A stretch of 23,252 bases of DNA. It comes from an uncultured Leptotrichia sp. (GTDB taxonomy: Bacteria > Fusobacteriota > Fusobacteriia > Fusobacteriales > Leptotrichiaceae). The position numbers were made by a program, and so were the translations under genes. Within the stretch, counting starts at the first letter, position 1; each line of letters starts with the position of its first letter. The stretch lies in NCBI GenBank assembly GCA_938017765.1, contig CALIJH010000048.1:1-23252 (forward strand), written 5' to 3'. Below, one piece after another: positions 15,023-22,790 of the stretch. The notes under the pieces were generated by a model. That model did not search any database, was not told the origin of the DNA, and saw only the letters and a program-made list of their open reading frames with translations.

Positions 15023-16072
15023 ATGAAAAAAATGAGCAGAAATTTAATAAAAAATTTTTATATTGTAAGTTTTAGCTATAAAAATTTGAGTCTGGAAGAA
15101 AGGGAAAAATTTATAAAAGAAGGTTATAGACAGATATTGGATGATTATCTTGATAAATCCGTAATAAAAGGGTATATATCGGTTGAAACGTGCCTTAGAA
15201 TAGAGTTGTATCTCGAAACTGACGAAAATTTTGAAGTTGAAATACTGAAGAGAGATTTTAAAATAGAAAAGATAAAAATATATAAGAACATAGAGGCAGT
15301 ACAATATCTGTTAAAAGTGATCTGCGGACTTGACTCTATAATAAAGGGGGAAGACCAGATATTGGTACAGCTAAAAAAGGCATATTTTGAGGCTCTGGAT
15401 AAAAAGACGACTTCTTCATTTCTGAATATAATATTTAATCAGGCAATAGAAACGGGAAAAAGATTTAGAGCCGAAAGCAGAATAAATGAGAAAAATATTT
15501 CTCTAGATTCCATAGCGATAAAATTTATAAAGACAAAGTTTGAAAGTCTTGAAAACAAAAAAATATTTGTAATAGGAGTGGGAGATTTGAGCCAGTCTAT
15601 TTTGGCGCTTTTACATAAAATGAACAACTGTCGCCTCACAATGACAAATAGAAGTCTGAGAAAATCTATAGAATTGCAGAAAATATATCCTGATGTGGAA
15701 ACAACGGAGTTTAGTATGAAATATAATGTTATAAGGGAAAGCGACATCATAATCAGTGCTACATCTGCACCGCATTTAGTGTTACTGAAAGATAAAATGA
15801 AAGATATCCTCAATGACGGGAAAAAGAGGTTTTTCCTCGATTTGGCAGTTCCGAGAGATATAGAAACGAGTATAGGTGAAAATGAAAATGCCTCTCTTTA
15901 TCATTTAGAAGATATTTGGGATGAATATAACAAAAATGTTGAAAAAAGGGATGAAATAGTCGAAAAATATTTTTATATTATCGAAGAACAGTTAAATAAG
16001 ATAGCCGAAAAGCTCGAAAAAAGGAAAAAATACGGAAATATGGCAAAAAATGAACTGGGTGAAACAAGATGA
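15023..16072 (+). CDS. hemA: Glutamyl-tRNA reductase, short and atypical
   Basis: HemA reduces glutamyl-tRNA to glutamate-1-semialdehyde with NADPH, the first step of the C5 tetrapyrrole pathway. Recognisable blocks are the nucleophile Cys57 in SVETCLRIELYLE, GLDSIIKGEDQIL (102-114), a Rossmann core IGVGDLSQSI (184-193), SATSAPH (245-251) and FLDLAVPRDIE (271-281). Two features are unusual. The length is 349 residues against roughly 400-430 in typical enzymes, because the C-terminal dimerisation domain is shortened. In addition, the conserved His before the GLDS block (His99 in E. coli, in a RHLF/KHLM context) is Tyr95 here (VQYLLKVI). AGGA at 15010-15013 supports the ATG at 15023. The 3' end overlaps hemC as ATGA. 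Confidence 0.9.
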   Translation: MKKMSRNLIKNFYIVSFSYKNLSLEEREKFIKEGYRQILDDYLDKSVIKGYISVETCLRIELYLETDENFEVEILKRDFKIEKIKIYKNIEAVQYLLKVICGLDSIIKGEDQILVQLKKAYFEALDKKTTSSFLNIIFNQAIETGKRFRAESRINEKNISLDSIAIKFIKTKFESLENKKIFVIGVGDLSQSILALLHKMNNCRLTMTNRSLRKSIELQKIYPDVETTEFSMKYNVIRESDIIISATSAPHLVLLKDKMKDILNDGKKRFFLDLAVPRDIETSIGENENASLYHLEDIWDEYNKNVEKRDEIVEKYFYIIEEQLNKIAEKLEKRKKYGNMAKNELGETR

Positions 16073-17016
16073 AAACAAATAAAATAATAATCGGAACAAG
16101 GGGAAGTATTTTAGCCCTTGCACAAGCCGAAAAAGTAAAAGAAATGCTTATTGAAAAATATGATGAATTAAGACAAAGAGATGATTTTCAGGGAATAGAG
16201 GATTTTGATAAAAACAGTCCTTTAGATATAGAACTGAAAGTCATAGTTACGAGCGGAGATAAAGATTTAAGGGATTTTACAAAGATAAGGGGAATTACAC
16301 AGAAAGACCTGTTTGTAAAAGAAATAGAAAAGGAAATGATTGAAAATAAAATAGATTTGGCTGTACATTCATTAAAAGATATGCCTCAAAATACTCCTGC
16401 GGGGCTTTTGAATGCTTGCTTTCCTCTAAGAGAGGATAACAGGGATGTGCTTGTTTCGGCAAAAGGTTTAAAATTAGATGAATTGCCTGAAAATGCTGTA
16501 ATAGGGACGGGAAGCATAAGACGGGAAAAAGAGCTTTTGAGTTTAAGAAAAGACCTGAAAATAAAGGCAATAAGAGGGAATATTCATACAAGGCTTAAAA
16601 AACTTGATGACGGAGAATATGATGCTATTATTCTTGCAGCGGCAGGACTAAAAAGAGTAGGCTTACAGGACAGAATTACCGAATATTTTGATACGGTTTC
16701 ATTTATGCCTGCACCCGGGCAGGGGATACTGTGCATACAGTGCAGGGAAAATGACAGGAAAATAAAGAATCTGCTGAAAATAATAAATGACAGGGAAGTA
16801 ACTCTCATATGTGAAGCCGAAAGGGAATTTTCAAGAATATTTGACGGAGGCTGTCATACACCGATAGGCTGTTCTTCAGTTATAGAAGGAGATATATTGA
16901 AACTAAAAGGGATGTATAATGATAATGGGAACAGGATATTTAAAGAAGTATCGGGAAATAAGGAAAATCCGAAAGAAATTGCGCAAAAATTAGCTAAGGA
17001 GATTAGAAATGAGTAA
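16069..17016 (+). CDS. hemC: Hydroxymethylbilane synthase (porphobilinogen deaminase)
   Basis: HemC polymerises four porphobilinogens into hydroxymethylbilane on a covalently bound dipyrromethane cofactor. The 315-residue length is normal. Motifs present are GTRGSILALAQA (9-20), catalytic Asp104 in HSLKDMP (100-106), GTGSIRRE (146-153), RGNIHTRLKKL (169-179), FMPAPGQG (212-219) and cofactor-binding Cys262 in FDGGCHTPIGC. The start codon overlaps the hemA stop by four bases, and the end overlaps the cobA/hemD start by eight, so the three genes are translationally linked. Its substrate requires HemB, which is not in the window. Confidence 0.97.
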   Translation: MKTNKIIIGTRGSILALAQAEKVKEMLIEKYDELRQRDDFQGIEDFDKNSPLDIELKVIVTSGDKDLRDFTKIRGITQKDLFVKEIEKEMIENKIDLAVHSLKDMPQNTPAGLLNACFPLREDNRDVLVSAKGLKLDELPENAVIGTGSIRREKELLSLRKDLKIKAIRGNIHTRLKKLDDGEYDAIILAAAGLKRVGLQDRITEYFDTVSFMPAPGQGILCIQCRENDRKIKNLLKIINDREVTLICEAEREFSRIFDGGCHTPIGCSSVIEGDILKLKGMYNDNGNRIFKEVSGNKENPKEIAQKLAKEIRNE

Positions 17017-18484
17017 AGGTAAAGTTTACATTGCAGGAGCAGGCTGCGGTGATGAGGGACTTATAACTGTAAAGTTGAGAAATATAATAAAAAAAGCCGA
17101 ATGTATAGTATATGACAGACTTGTAAATGAAAATATTTTACAATATGCACAGCCTGATACGGAGCTGATTTATATGGGAAAAGAGAATACCGAGGGCGGA
17201 GAACTCCAAAGGCAGATAAATGAAACGATAGTAAAAAAAGGGAAAGAAGGTATGCAGGTTTTGAGGTTGAAGGGAGGAGACCCTTTCGTTTTCGGTCGCG
17301 GGGGCGAAGAGATAGAGGCCCTTGTTGCTGAAAATATAGATTTTGAGGTAATTCCCGGTATAACTTCATCCATAGCGGTGCCTGCATATGCCGGAATACC
17401 TGTAACCCATAGAGGAATAAATACTTCTTTTCATGTATTTACAGGACATACAAAAGTAGACGGAAATGAACATGATTTCGAAACTATTGCAAAACTTGAA
17501 GGAACCTTGATTTTTCTAATGGGGCTGGGCAATCTTGAAAAAATAGTTACAAGTCTTATAAATAACGGTAAAAGTCCTGAAACTCCCGTGGCAATAATAA
17601 AAAACGGAACTACTGCAAAACAGCAGACTTATGTGGGAAAAATGGAAACAATAGTAAATATTGTAAAAGAAAAAAATATCAAATCTCCTGTCATTATAAT
17701 AATAGGAGAAGTAGTAAATTTAAGGGAAAAAATGAAATGGTTTGAAAATAAGCCTCTTTTCGGAAAAAACGTATTAGTTACAAGAAATAAGGAAAAACAG
17801 GGAGATATAACAAATAAAATAAATGAACTGGGAGGACAGGCGATAAATCTTCCTTTTATAAATATAGAATATGTCGACTTTGAAATGCCTAATCTGAAAG
17901 AATATGGAACTTTGTTGTTTAACAGTGCAAATTCCGTAACAGGGTTTATGAGAAAAATAAAGGATGTAAGACTTCTTGGAAATATTAAGATAGGAGTCGT
18001 AGGAGAAAAGACGGCAGAGGAAATAGAAAAATACAGGATAATCCCTGATTTTTATCCCGAAGAATACACCGTGGAAAGATTGGCTGCTGAAAGTGTAAAC
18101 TTTACAGAAGAGGGAGAAAAAGTCTTATTTATAGTATCTGATATTTCTCCTGTAAATGAAAAGAAATATACAGAGTTATACAATAGAAATTATGAAAAAT
18201 TAGTCGTGTATAATACCCGAAAAATAAAGGTGGAAAAAGAAAAAGCGGAAAAATATATAAAAGAAAGTGATATACTTATGTTTCTAAGCTCATCAACTTT
18301 TAATGCTTTTGCTGAAAGTATACGGTTGGAGGAAGATAAAGAAATAAAAAAAATACTGGATAAAAAAATCATTGCTTCAATAGGGCCTGTTACGACTAAG
18401 ACTATCGAAAAATATGGTCTAAAAGTGGGAATAGAGGCTGAAAAATATACTGAAGAGGGACTTCTGAAAAAAATTATGTCTTAA
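17009..18484 (+). CDS. cobA-hemD: Fused uroporphyrinogen-III C-methyltransferase / uroporphyrinogen-III synthase
   Basis: The 491-residue fusion has two enzymes. Residues 1-245 are SUMT (CobA): VYIAGAGCGDEGLITVK (6-22), YDRLV (35-39), LKGGDPFVFGRGGEE (87-101), PGITS (116-120) and P-V-TH (131-134). It makes two S-adenosylmethionine-dependent methylations to precorrin-2. Residues about 250-491 are HemD, which cyclises hydroxymethylbilane: it opens GKNVLVTRNKEK, with FNSANSV (304-310), GEKTAEE (332-338), FLSSSTFNAF (425-434) and IASIGPVTTKTIEKYG (455-470). The usual Pro in GAGPGD is Cys13. AAGGAG (16996-17001) lies 7 nt before the ATG. Fusions of this type are common in anaerobic Gram-positives and Fusobacteria. 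Product flows to sirohaem or corrinoids. Confidence 0.95.
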   Translation: MSKGKVYIAGAGCGDEGLITVKLRNIIKKAECIVYDRLVNENILQYAQPDTELIYMGKENTEGGELQRQINETIVKKGKEGMQVLRLKGGDPFVFGRGGEEIEALVAENIDFEVIPGITSSIAVPAYAGIPVTHRGINTSFHVFTGHTKVDGNEHDFETIAKLEGTLIFLMGLGNLEKIVTSLINNGKSPETPVAIIKNGTTAKQQTYVGKMETIVNIVKEKNIKSPVIIIIGEVVNLREKMKWFENKPLFGKNVLVTRNKEKQGDITNKINELGGQAINLPFINIEYVDFEMPNLKEYGTLLFNSANSVTGFMRKIKDVRLLGNIKIGVVGEKTAEEIEKYRIIPDFYPEEYTVERLAAESVNFTEEGEKVLFIVSDISPVNEKKYTELYNRNYEKLVVYNTRKIKVEKEKAEKYIKESDILMFLSSSTFNAFAESIRLEEDKEIKKILDKKIIASIGPVTTKTIEKYGLKVGIEAEKYTEEGLLKKIMS

Positions 18485-18510
18485 ATTAAAATTTTCAGAT
18501 TATTTTAAGG

Positions 18511-18540
18511 TTTAAATGGTAAAATAATTATAAAAATACG
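18511..18540 (+). repeat. Direct repeat, copy A
   Basis: This sequence matches 18643-18672 at 26 of 30 positions (core TAAAATAATTATAAAAA). A further shared word, AATTTATTTTAA, follows each copy at slightly different spacing, so the duplicated unit is about 50 bp long with a 132-bp period. Confidence 0.6.
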
Positions 18541-18642
18541 AAGAATTTATTTTAAACGGTAAATATTTTATAAGAATTCAAATAATAAAAAAGTTATAAG
18601 GATAAAAAAGAAAGCGGGATAAATTTATTTTTGAAATTATAG

Positions 18643-18672
18643 TTTAAATAATAAAATAATTATAAAAAATCG
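18643..18672 (+). repeat. Direct repeat, copy B
   Basis: Second copy of the repeat at 18511-18540, matching 26 of 30 positions. It lies between the first copy and the tandem array. Confidence 0.6.
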
Positions 18673-18703
18673 GAGTTTCAATTTATTTTAATGATTGGGA
18701 AGT

Positions 18704-18760
18704 AGAATATAGAAGGCAGAATATAGAAGCAGAATATAATAGTAAGAATATAATATAATT
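18704..18760 (+). repeat. Tandem array of four 13-14-bp AGAATATA units
   Basis: Units begin at 18704, 18718, 18731 and 18745 (spacing 14, 13, 14), each starting AGAATATA. The array ends 30 bases before the response-regulator ATG. It could be a binding array for the regulator or simply slippage in AT-rich DNA; sequence alone does not decide. Confidence 0.65.
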
Positions 18761-18790
18761 AACTATAAAAATATATTTCGGGAGAAAAAA

Positions 18791-19474
18791 ATGAGAATTT
18801 TAGTAGTGGAAGATGAAAAGAAGATAAACGATATAATAGTAAAAATACTGAAACAGGAAAAATACGGAGTGGACAGCTGTTTTGACGGAGAAGAGGCATT
18901 GGATTACATATTTTCGGTGGAGTATGACGCTATTATTCTGGATATTATGCTACCTAAACTTGACGGCTTTGAAGTGCTGAAAAAAGCTCGGGCAAAGGGT
19001 ATAAAAAGTCCCGTACTTTTCCTGACGGCAAGGGAAAGGGTCGAAGACAGGGTAAAAGGTCTTGATTACGGTGCCGACGACTACCTTATAAAACCTTTTG
19101 CCTTTGAGGAATTACTTGCCCGTGTTCGTGTGCTGCTCAGAAAAAACTCAAATGTCGAACAGAAAGGAAACATATTCAAAATTGCAAATCTGACTGTAAA
19201 TTGTAACAACCATACAGTATTTAGGGATAACACGCCAATAAAACTTTCCGCCAAAGAATTTTCCATACTGGAATATATGATGAGAAATCAGGGAAGAGTA
19301 GTGTCCAAAGAAAAAATAGAAGAGCATGTATGGGATTTTGGATATGAAGGCGGAAGCAACATTGTGGAAGTCTATATAAAATTTTTAAGAAAGAAAATAG
19401 ATACAGATTTTTCACCTAAGCTGATACACACTATAAGGAGAGTCGGATATATTCTTAAAGTGGAAAATGACTGA
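18791..19474 (+). CDS. OmpR/PhoB-family response regulator
   Basis: The 227-residue regulator pairs with the kinase downstream. The receiver domain (1-115) has the acidic pocket D8 (VVEDE), phospho-acceptor Asp51 in IILDIMLPKLDG, Thr79 in FLTARE and Lys101 in LIKPF. The C-terminal winged-helix domain (about 128-225) shows PIKLSAKEFSILEYMM, VVSKEKIEEHVWD, the recognition-helix region SNIVEVYIKFLRKKID, and the wing IHTIRRVGYIL. It should bind DNA as a dimer after phosphorylation. GGGAG (18780-18784) sits 6 nt before the ATG. A 108-base gap containing an AT-rich palindrome (ACTATAT/ATATAGT, 19497-19515) separates it from the kinase. Targets are unknown; it is closest in type to CusR/ArlR-like regulators. 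Confidence 0.95.
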   Translation: MRILVVEDEKKINDIIVKILKQEKYGVDSCFDGEEALDYIFSVEYDAIILDIMLPKLDGFEVLKKARAKGIKSPVLFLTARERVEDRVKGLDYGADDYLIKPFAFEELLARVRVLLRKNSNVEQKGNIFKIANLTVNCNNHTVFRDNTPIKLSAKEFSILEYMMRNQGRVVSKEKIEEHVWDFGYEGGSNIVEVYIKFLRKKIDTDFSPKLIHTIRRVGYILKVEND

Positions 19475-19582
19475 TATATTCACTACATTTAGCATAACTA
19501 TATTTAGTATATAGTAAATTTAAATTTTAAATCTATTTTATCATTATCAAAATATATATTTAAGGCAGAAATAAGGTAGAAA

Positions 19583-21097
19583 ATGATCGATATGTTTGGA
19601 AAAAAAAATAAAAAAGATAAGAGAAATTTTTCAATTAAAAAAGAAGATAAAAAAAGATTATTGACTGAAAAAAAAGAGAGAAAATTTTTTTCGTCAGAAA
19701 AAATAACGAATAGCAAATTTTCCATAAAATTGAGGATAGCTTTTTGGTATACAGGGCTGATAATAGTCATTACAGGATTATTTTTGGGAGCAATACTCTA
19801 TATAGGTAATTATACTGCGAAAAATTCCGTTCATAAAAGACTGAAAAAAATTGTGGAAAGCTCTTTTCAGAGAATGGATTTTATTAACGGTGAAATAATT
19901 CTGGATAACAATCTCGACGCCTCGGCAAATGATATTTTCATATCGGTATACGATAAAAACAAGGAATTTATATACGGAGACCTTTATTTTGACAATGAAG
20001 TCGAAAAACTCCCCGTCGGAGATAATGGAGATAATAAAGTGAGAACCGTAAAACAGCGATATTCCAAATGGTATGTCTATGAGGTGAAAAAAAATTTGAG
20101 AGACTACGGCGATATATGGATAAGGGGAGTTACTCCCGTATCAAGGACGGAAAAGAGTACGGAAACTATTGTATATATATCAGTAATGCTCTTTCCTTTT
20201 CTCATAATAGTTTCAGCCTTGGGCGGATATATTATAGCGAAAAAAGCTTTCAAACCTATAGAAAATATAAGAGAAACTGCCGAAAAGATAAATGAGGGAA
20301 ATGACCTTTCCGAAAGAATAAATATGGGGAATGGAAAAGATGAAATCTCAACATTGGCAAATACTTTTGACAAGATGTTTGACAGGCTTCAAAATTCTTT
20401 TGAGAGGGAAATACAGTTCACTTCCGATGTTTCGCACGAATTGCGGACACCTATATCGGTAATCAGTACCCAGAGCGAGTATGGACTGAAATATCTCGAT
20501 ATTAACAATGAAACAAAGGAAACTTTTGAAAGTATCCTCGAAGAAACGAAAAAAATGTCAGGACTGGTATCAAATCTTTTAATGCTGGCAAGAATGGATA
20601 AAGGATACCAGAAACTGAATATAGAAAGCACTAACTTAAGTGAATTGGCTGAAATAGCAATAGAAACTCAAAAAATAAGTGCCAAAAAGAAAAATATCTG
20701 CATAAAAGAAAAAATTGATGAAAATATTTATGCGGATACTGATGAATCCATGATTATGAGAGTATTTATAAATCTTATATCCAATGCAGTCTGCTATGGA
20801 AAGGAAAACGGAAATATTATTATAGAGATATTTTCCGAAAATGAAAAAGTTATCTGCAAAGTTATTGATGACGGGATAGGAATAGCCAAAGAACACATTC
20901 ATAAAATATGGAATCGTTTTTATCAGATTGATACGTCAAGGTCGGGGGATAATTCGGGACTGGGACTTTCTATGGTAAAATGGATTATAGAAGCCCACAA
21001 AGGGAAAATCGGTGTTGAAAGTGAACCGGATAAAGGGACGGTATTCACTTTTGAACTGCCTTTACATTTTTCGGAAAAAGTGGAGGAGATATTATGA
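19583..21097 (+). CDS. Membrane-bound sensor histidine kinase
   Basis: The 504-residue kinase is in the same operon as the regulator. Residues 1-47 form an unusually long Lys-rich cytoplasmic tail. TM1 is about 50-74, an extracytoplasmic sensor domain of about 120 residues follows, and TM2 is about 195-219. HAMP is about 220-272 (KPIENIRETAEKI). The HisKA box is FTSDVSHELRTPISVI with phospho-His285. The HATPase domain has the N-box NLISNA (397-402), the G1 box DDGIGI (429-434) and the G2 box GLGLS (459-463). AAGG at 19573-19576 supports ATG 19583. The signal is unknown. The gene overlaps the PepSY gene as ATGA, and a PepSY partner suggests envelope or metal sensing, which is inference. Confidence 0.94.
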   Translation: MIDMFGKKNKKDKRNFSIKKEDKKRLLTEKKERKFFSSEKITNSKFSIKLRIAFWYTGLIIVITGLFLGAILYIGNYTAKNSVHKRLKKIVESSFQRMDFINGEIILDNNLDASANDIFISVYDKNKEFIYGDLYFDNEVEKLPVGDNGDNKVRTVKQRYSKWYVYEVKKNLRDYGDIWIRGVTPVSRTEKSTETIVYISVMLFPFLIIVSALGGYIIAKKAFKPIENIRETAEKINEGNDLSERINMGNGKDEISTLANTFDKMFDRLQNSFEREIQFTSDVSHELRTPISVISTQSEYGLKYLDINNETKETFESILEETKKMSGLVSNLLMLARMDKGYQKLNIESTNLSELAEIAIETQKISAKKKNICIKEKIDENIYADTDESMIMRVFINLISNAVCYGKENGNIIIEIFSENEKVICKVIDDGIGIAKEHIHKIWNRFYQIDTSRSGDNSGLGLSMVKWIIEAHKGKIGVESEPDKGTVFTFELPLHFSEKVEEIL

Positions 21098-21483
21098 AGA
21101 ATGGAATTTTAAAGACAATATTAACAAGTATGTTATTTTTAGCTTTTATTGCTTATTCTGATTATAAAAAGACAGGAGTGAAAGTTTCCAATCCGAATGT
21201 GAAAATTTCCACAGAAAGAGCAAAAGAGCTTATGTTTATTCATGCGGGAATTTCTAAAAATGGTGTCAGAATTACAAAACTTCTGTTAAATAAGGAAAAT
21301 AGAAAATACTTTTATATGATAGAATTTTTTACTGAAGATAAGAAGTACAGATATAGCATTGATGCGGAAACGGGCGATGTAATCAATTACAGTCAGGAAA
21401 AAAGAAAAAGAAATGAAAATAAATCTAAAGGAATATTCTGGGATATTTTTATGTCTGAAACAAGTCAGAGCAAAAAAATATAA
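21094..21483 (+). CDS. PepSY-domain membrane or periplasmic protein
   Basis: The 129-residue protein has an N-terminal hydrophobic segment (7-22) that could be a signal or an anchor. A PepSY domain follows at about 39-100: ISTERAKELMFIHAGI, ITKLLLNKENRKYFYMIEFFT, and the closing YRYSIDAETGDVINYS, which matches the typical F-D/E-V-DA-TG-V pattern. The tail is Lys/Arg/Asn-rich. PepSY domains often inhibit or modulate enzymes or sensors in the envelope. Its four-base overlap with the kinase gene and a strong GGAGG upstream show that it is co-expressed with the two-component system, so an accessory role in sensing is a reasonable inference. Confidence 0.82.
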   Translation: MKNGILKTILTSMLFLAFIAYSDYKKTGVKVSNPNVKISTERAKELMFIHAGISKNGVRITKLLLNKENRKYFYMIEFFTEDKKYRYSIDAETGDVINYSQEKRKRNENKSKGIFWDIFMSETSQSKKI

Positions 21484-21518
21484 GAATATAGGAATGTTTC
21501 TAAAGGAGGAATATAAAA

Positions 21519-22694
21519 ATGAAAAATTATTTATTCAGAAATCTGTTAATTCTGTTGATAATGTTATTTCCATTGTTAAATATAACTGTGTTTTCTGAAA
21601 CTCAAAAATCATATATAGGTATATCGGCAAAAGAAGTGGAAATGAAAATGGAAAGTGCAGGAATAAACAAAGAATCCGTTGATACTTTCCTGAAAGCTAT
21701 GGATGCCGAGGAACACGAACAAATAAGGGATTTACTTTTGAAATCAATAGAACAGGATAAAAGAAATTATTATGCTTACAGGGCATTGGGAAATTATTAT
21801 GCAAGTGAGGAATATGGAAATGATTTAAAGAAAGCTTTGGAATATTACGAAAAGAGTTTTCAGATAAATTCAGACACGCCACAGGCATATTCTAAGCTCG
21901 GGAAAATTTATAATAAGCTTGGAAATTATGAAAAAGCACAGTATTATTATAACGAAATAATAAAAAAATTTCCTAAATCGGAAGAGGGATACCTCGGAAT
22001 AAGTGAAGTCCTCGCTTCGCAAGGAAAAAATAAAGGAGCGGAGTATTATGCCGAAAGAACTGTGGAAGCGTTAAGAAGAGAAGATTTATATGACCAAAGA
22101 ATATCTGAAAAAAGAAATTTCTATGCGGGAGCGATAGCTCAAAATGCAAGGGTAATTTCAAACAGAAGTGCCGAAATTGAGCAACAGCGTGAAATGCAAA
22201 GTTTAAAAGCGGCTAAAGTTGCTTCAAGAGAAGATATTGAAAATATAAGAGAAAAAAGAATAGAAAAAAGAAAAGAAGAGATACATGATACGGCATATTC
22301 TGCAGCCCCGGCAGCTCCTATCAAGTATATAGCCGTACCGCCTGCCGAAAGTGTCAAAGAGTCGGATGAAATTATACAGTTGTCTTATTTCAAAAAAAGA
22401 ACGGACACAATGGATACGACAAATAAAGGAAAAGATTTTATCAAACAGAAAAATGAAGCAAAAGCTCAAATGCTGCTTACACTGACATACTTCAACAACA
22501 ATGAATACGAAAAAGGATTTACTTCTTTTTATGAAAATTATTCTAAATATGCCGACCTTCTTGATGACAGCCTTATTGCAGAAATGATAACAAAAATAAC
22601 GGATTATAATCGTAAAATAAAAAATACCGACAGAAAACTTTATGAGAAAAACATCAAAAAATTTAAGGAATTGGAAATAATTAATAATAACTGA
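21519..22694 (+). CDS. Exported TPR-repeat protein of unknown function
   Basis: The 391-residue protein starts with a signal peptide or membrane anchor (about 5-26, ending TVFS). Tetratricopeptide repeats occupy about 82-185: YYAYRALGNYYASEEYGNDLKKALEYYEKS, then PQAYSKLGKIYNKLGNYEKAQYYYNEIIKKFP, then SEEGYLGISEVLASQGKNKGAEYYAERT. A charged, probably coiled-coil stretch (215-256) and an Ala/Pro-rich linker (259-277) follow, then another helical region with a degenerate repeat (YFNNNEYEKGFTSFYENY). TPRs mediate protein contacts, here in the periplasm. AAGGAGG (21503-21509) lies 9 nt before the ATG. It starts 35 bases after the PepSY gene, so it is probably the last gene of the two-component operon. 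No specific homologue was recognised. Confidence 0.85.
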   Translation: MKNYLFRNLLILLIMLFPLLNITVFSETQKSYIGISAKEVEMKMESAGINKESVDTFLKAMDAEEHEQIRDLLLKSIEQDKRNYYAYRALGNYYASEEYGNDLKKALEYYEKSFQINSDTPQAYSKLGKIYNKLGNYEKAQYYYNEIIKKFPKSEEGYLGISEVLASQGKNKGAEYYAERTVEALRREDLYDQRISEKRNFYAGAIAQNARVISNRSAEIEQQREMQSLKAAKVASREDIENIREKRIEKRKEEIHDTAYSAAPAAPIKYIAVPPAESVKESDEIIQLSYFKKRTDTMDTTNKGKDFIKQKNEAKAQMLLTLTYFNNNEYEKGFTSFYENYSKYADLLDDSLIAEMITKITDYNRKIKNTDRKLYEKNIKKFKELEIINNN

Positions 22695-22703
22695 TTATAT
22701 CGA

Positions 22704-22731
22704 TTGACATATAATAATAATGTGGTATAAA
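22704..22731 (+). promoter_or_regulatory. Strong sigma-70-type promoter of the beta-glucoside operon
   Basis: A perfect TTGACA (22704-22709) and TATAAA (22726-22731) are spaced by 16 nt, with TG one base before the -10. It is the best promoter in the window. Predicted transcription starts about 50 bases before the PTS IIA gene. No obvious catabolite (cre-like) site or antiterminator hairpin was seen in the leader. Confidence 0.72.
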
Positions 22732-22790
22732 TATATTGTGCAAAGATATATAGAAAGAAATATAAATTATAAATGAATTTAGGAGGAAAA

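Larger units (their letters stand above)
18485..18790. other. 306-bp AT-rich intergenic region with repeats
   Basis: There is no coding ORF. The region contains two direct copies of a 30-base sequence and a short tandem array next to the response-regulator start. Several TATAAT-like words occur inside that array (for example 18735-18740), so the promoter of the two-component operon is probably there, but no -35 can be singled out. No strong terminator for the hem operon was found. Confidence 0.6.

Noticed and set aside
16295..16591. Minus-strand ORF of 98 codons inside hemC, and similar long antisense ORFs inside the oppA, cobQ and hem genes
   Set aside because: They lie fully inside strongly supported genes, have no ribosome sites or recognisable domains, and show composition typical of antisense shadows.
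18704..18760. CRISPR array
   Set aside because: Units are 13-14 bp with no spacers between them; this is a plain tandem repeat.
21413..21598. 61-codon plus-strand ORF bridging the PepSY and TPR genes
   Set aside because: It overlaps both real genes in another frame, has no own ribosome site, and shows no domain.
22773..22790. Earlier ATG for the PTS IIA gene
   Set aside because: AGGAGG at 22781-22786 lies downstream of it and correctly positions the ATG at 22791.
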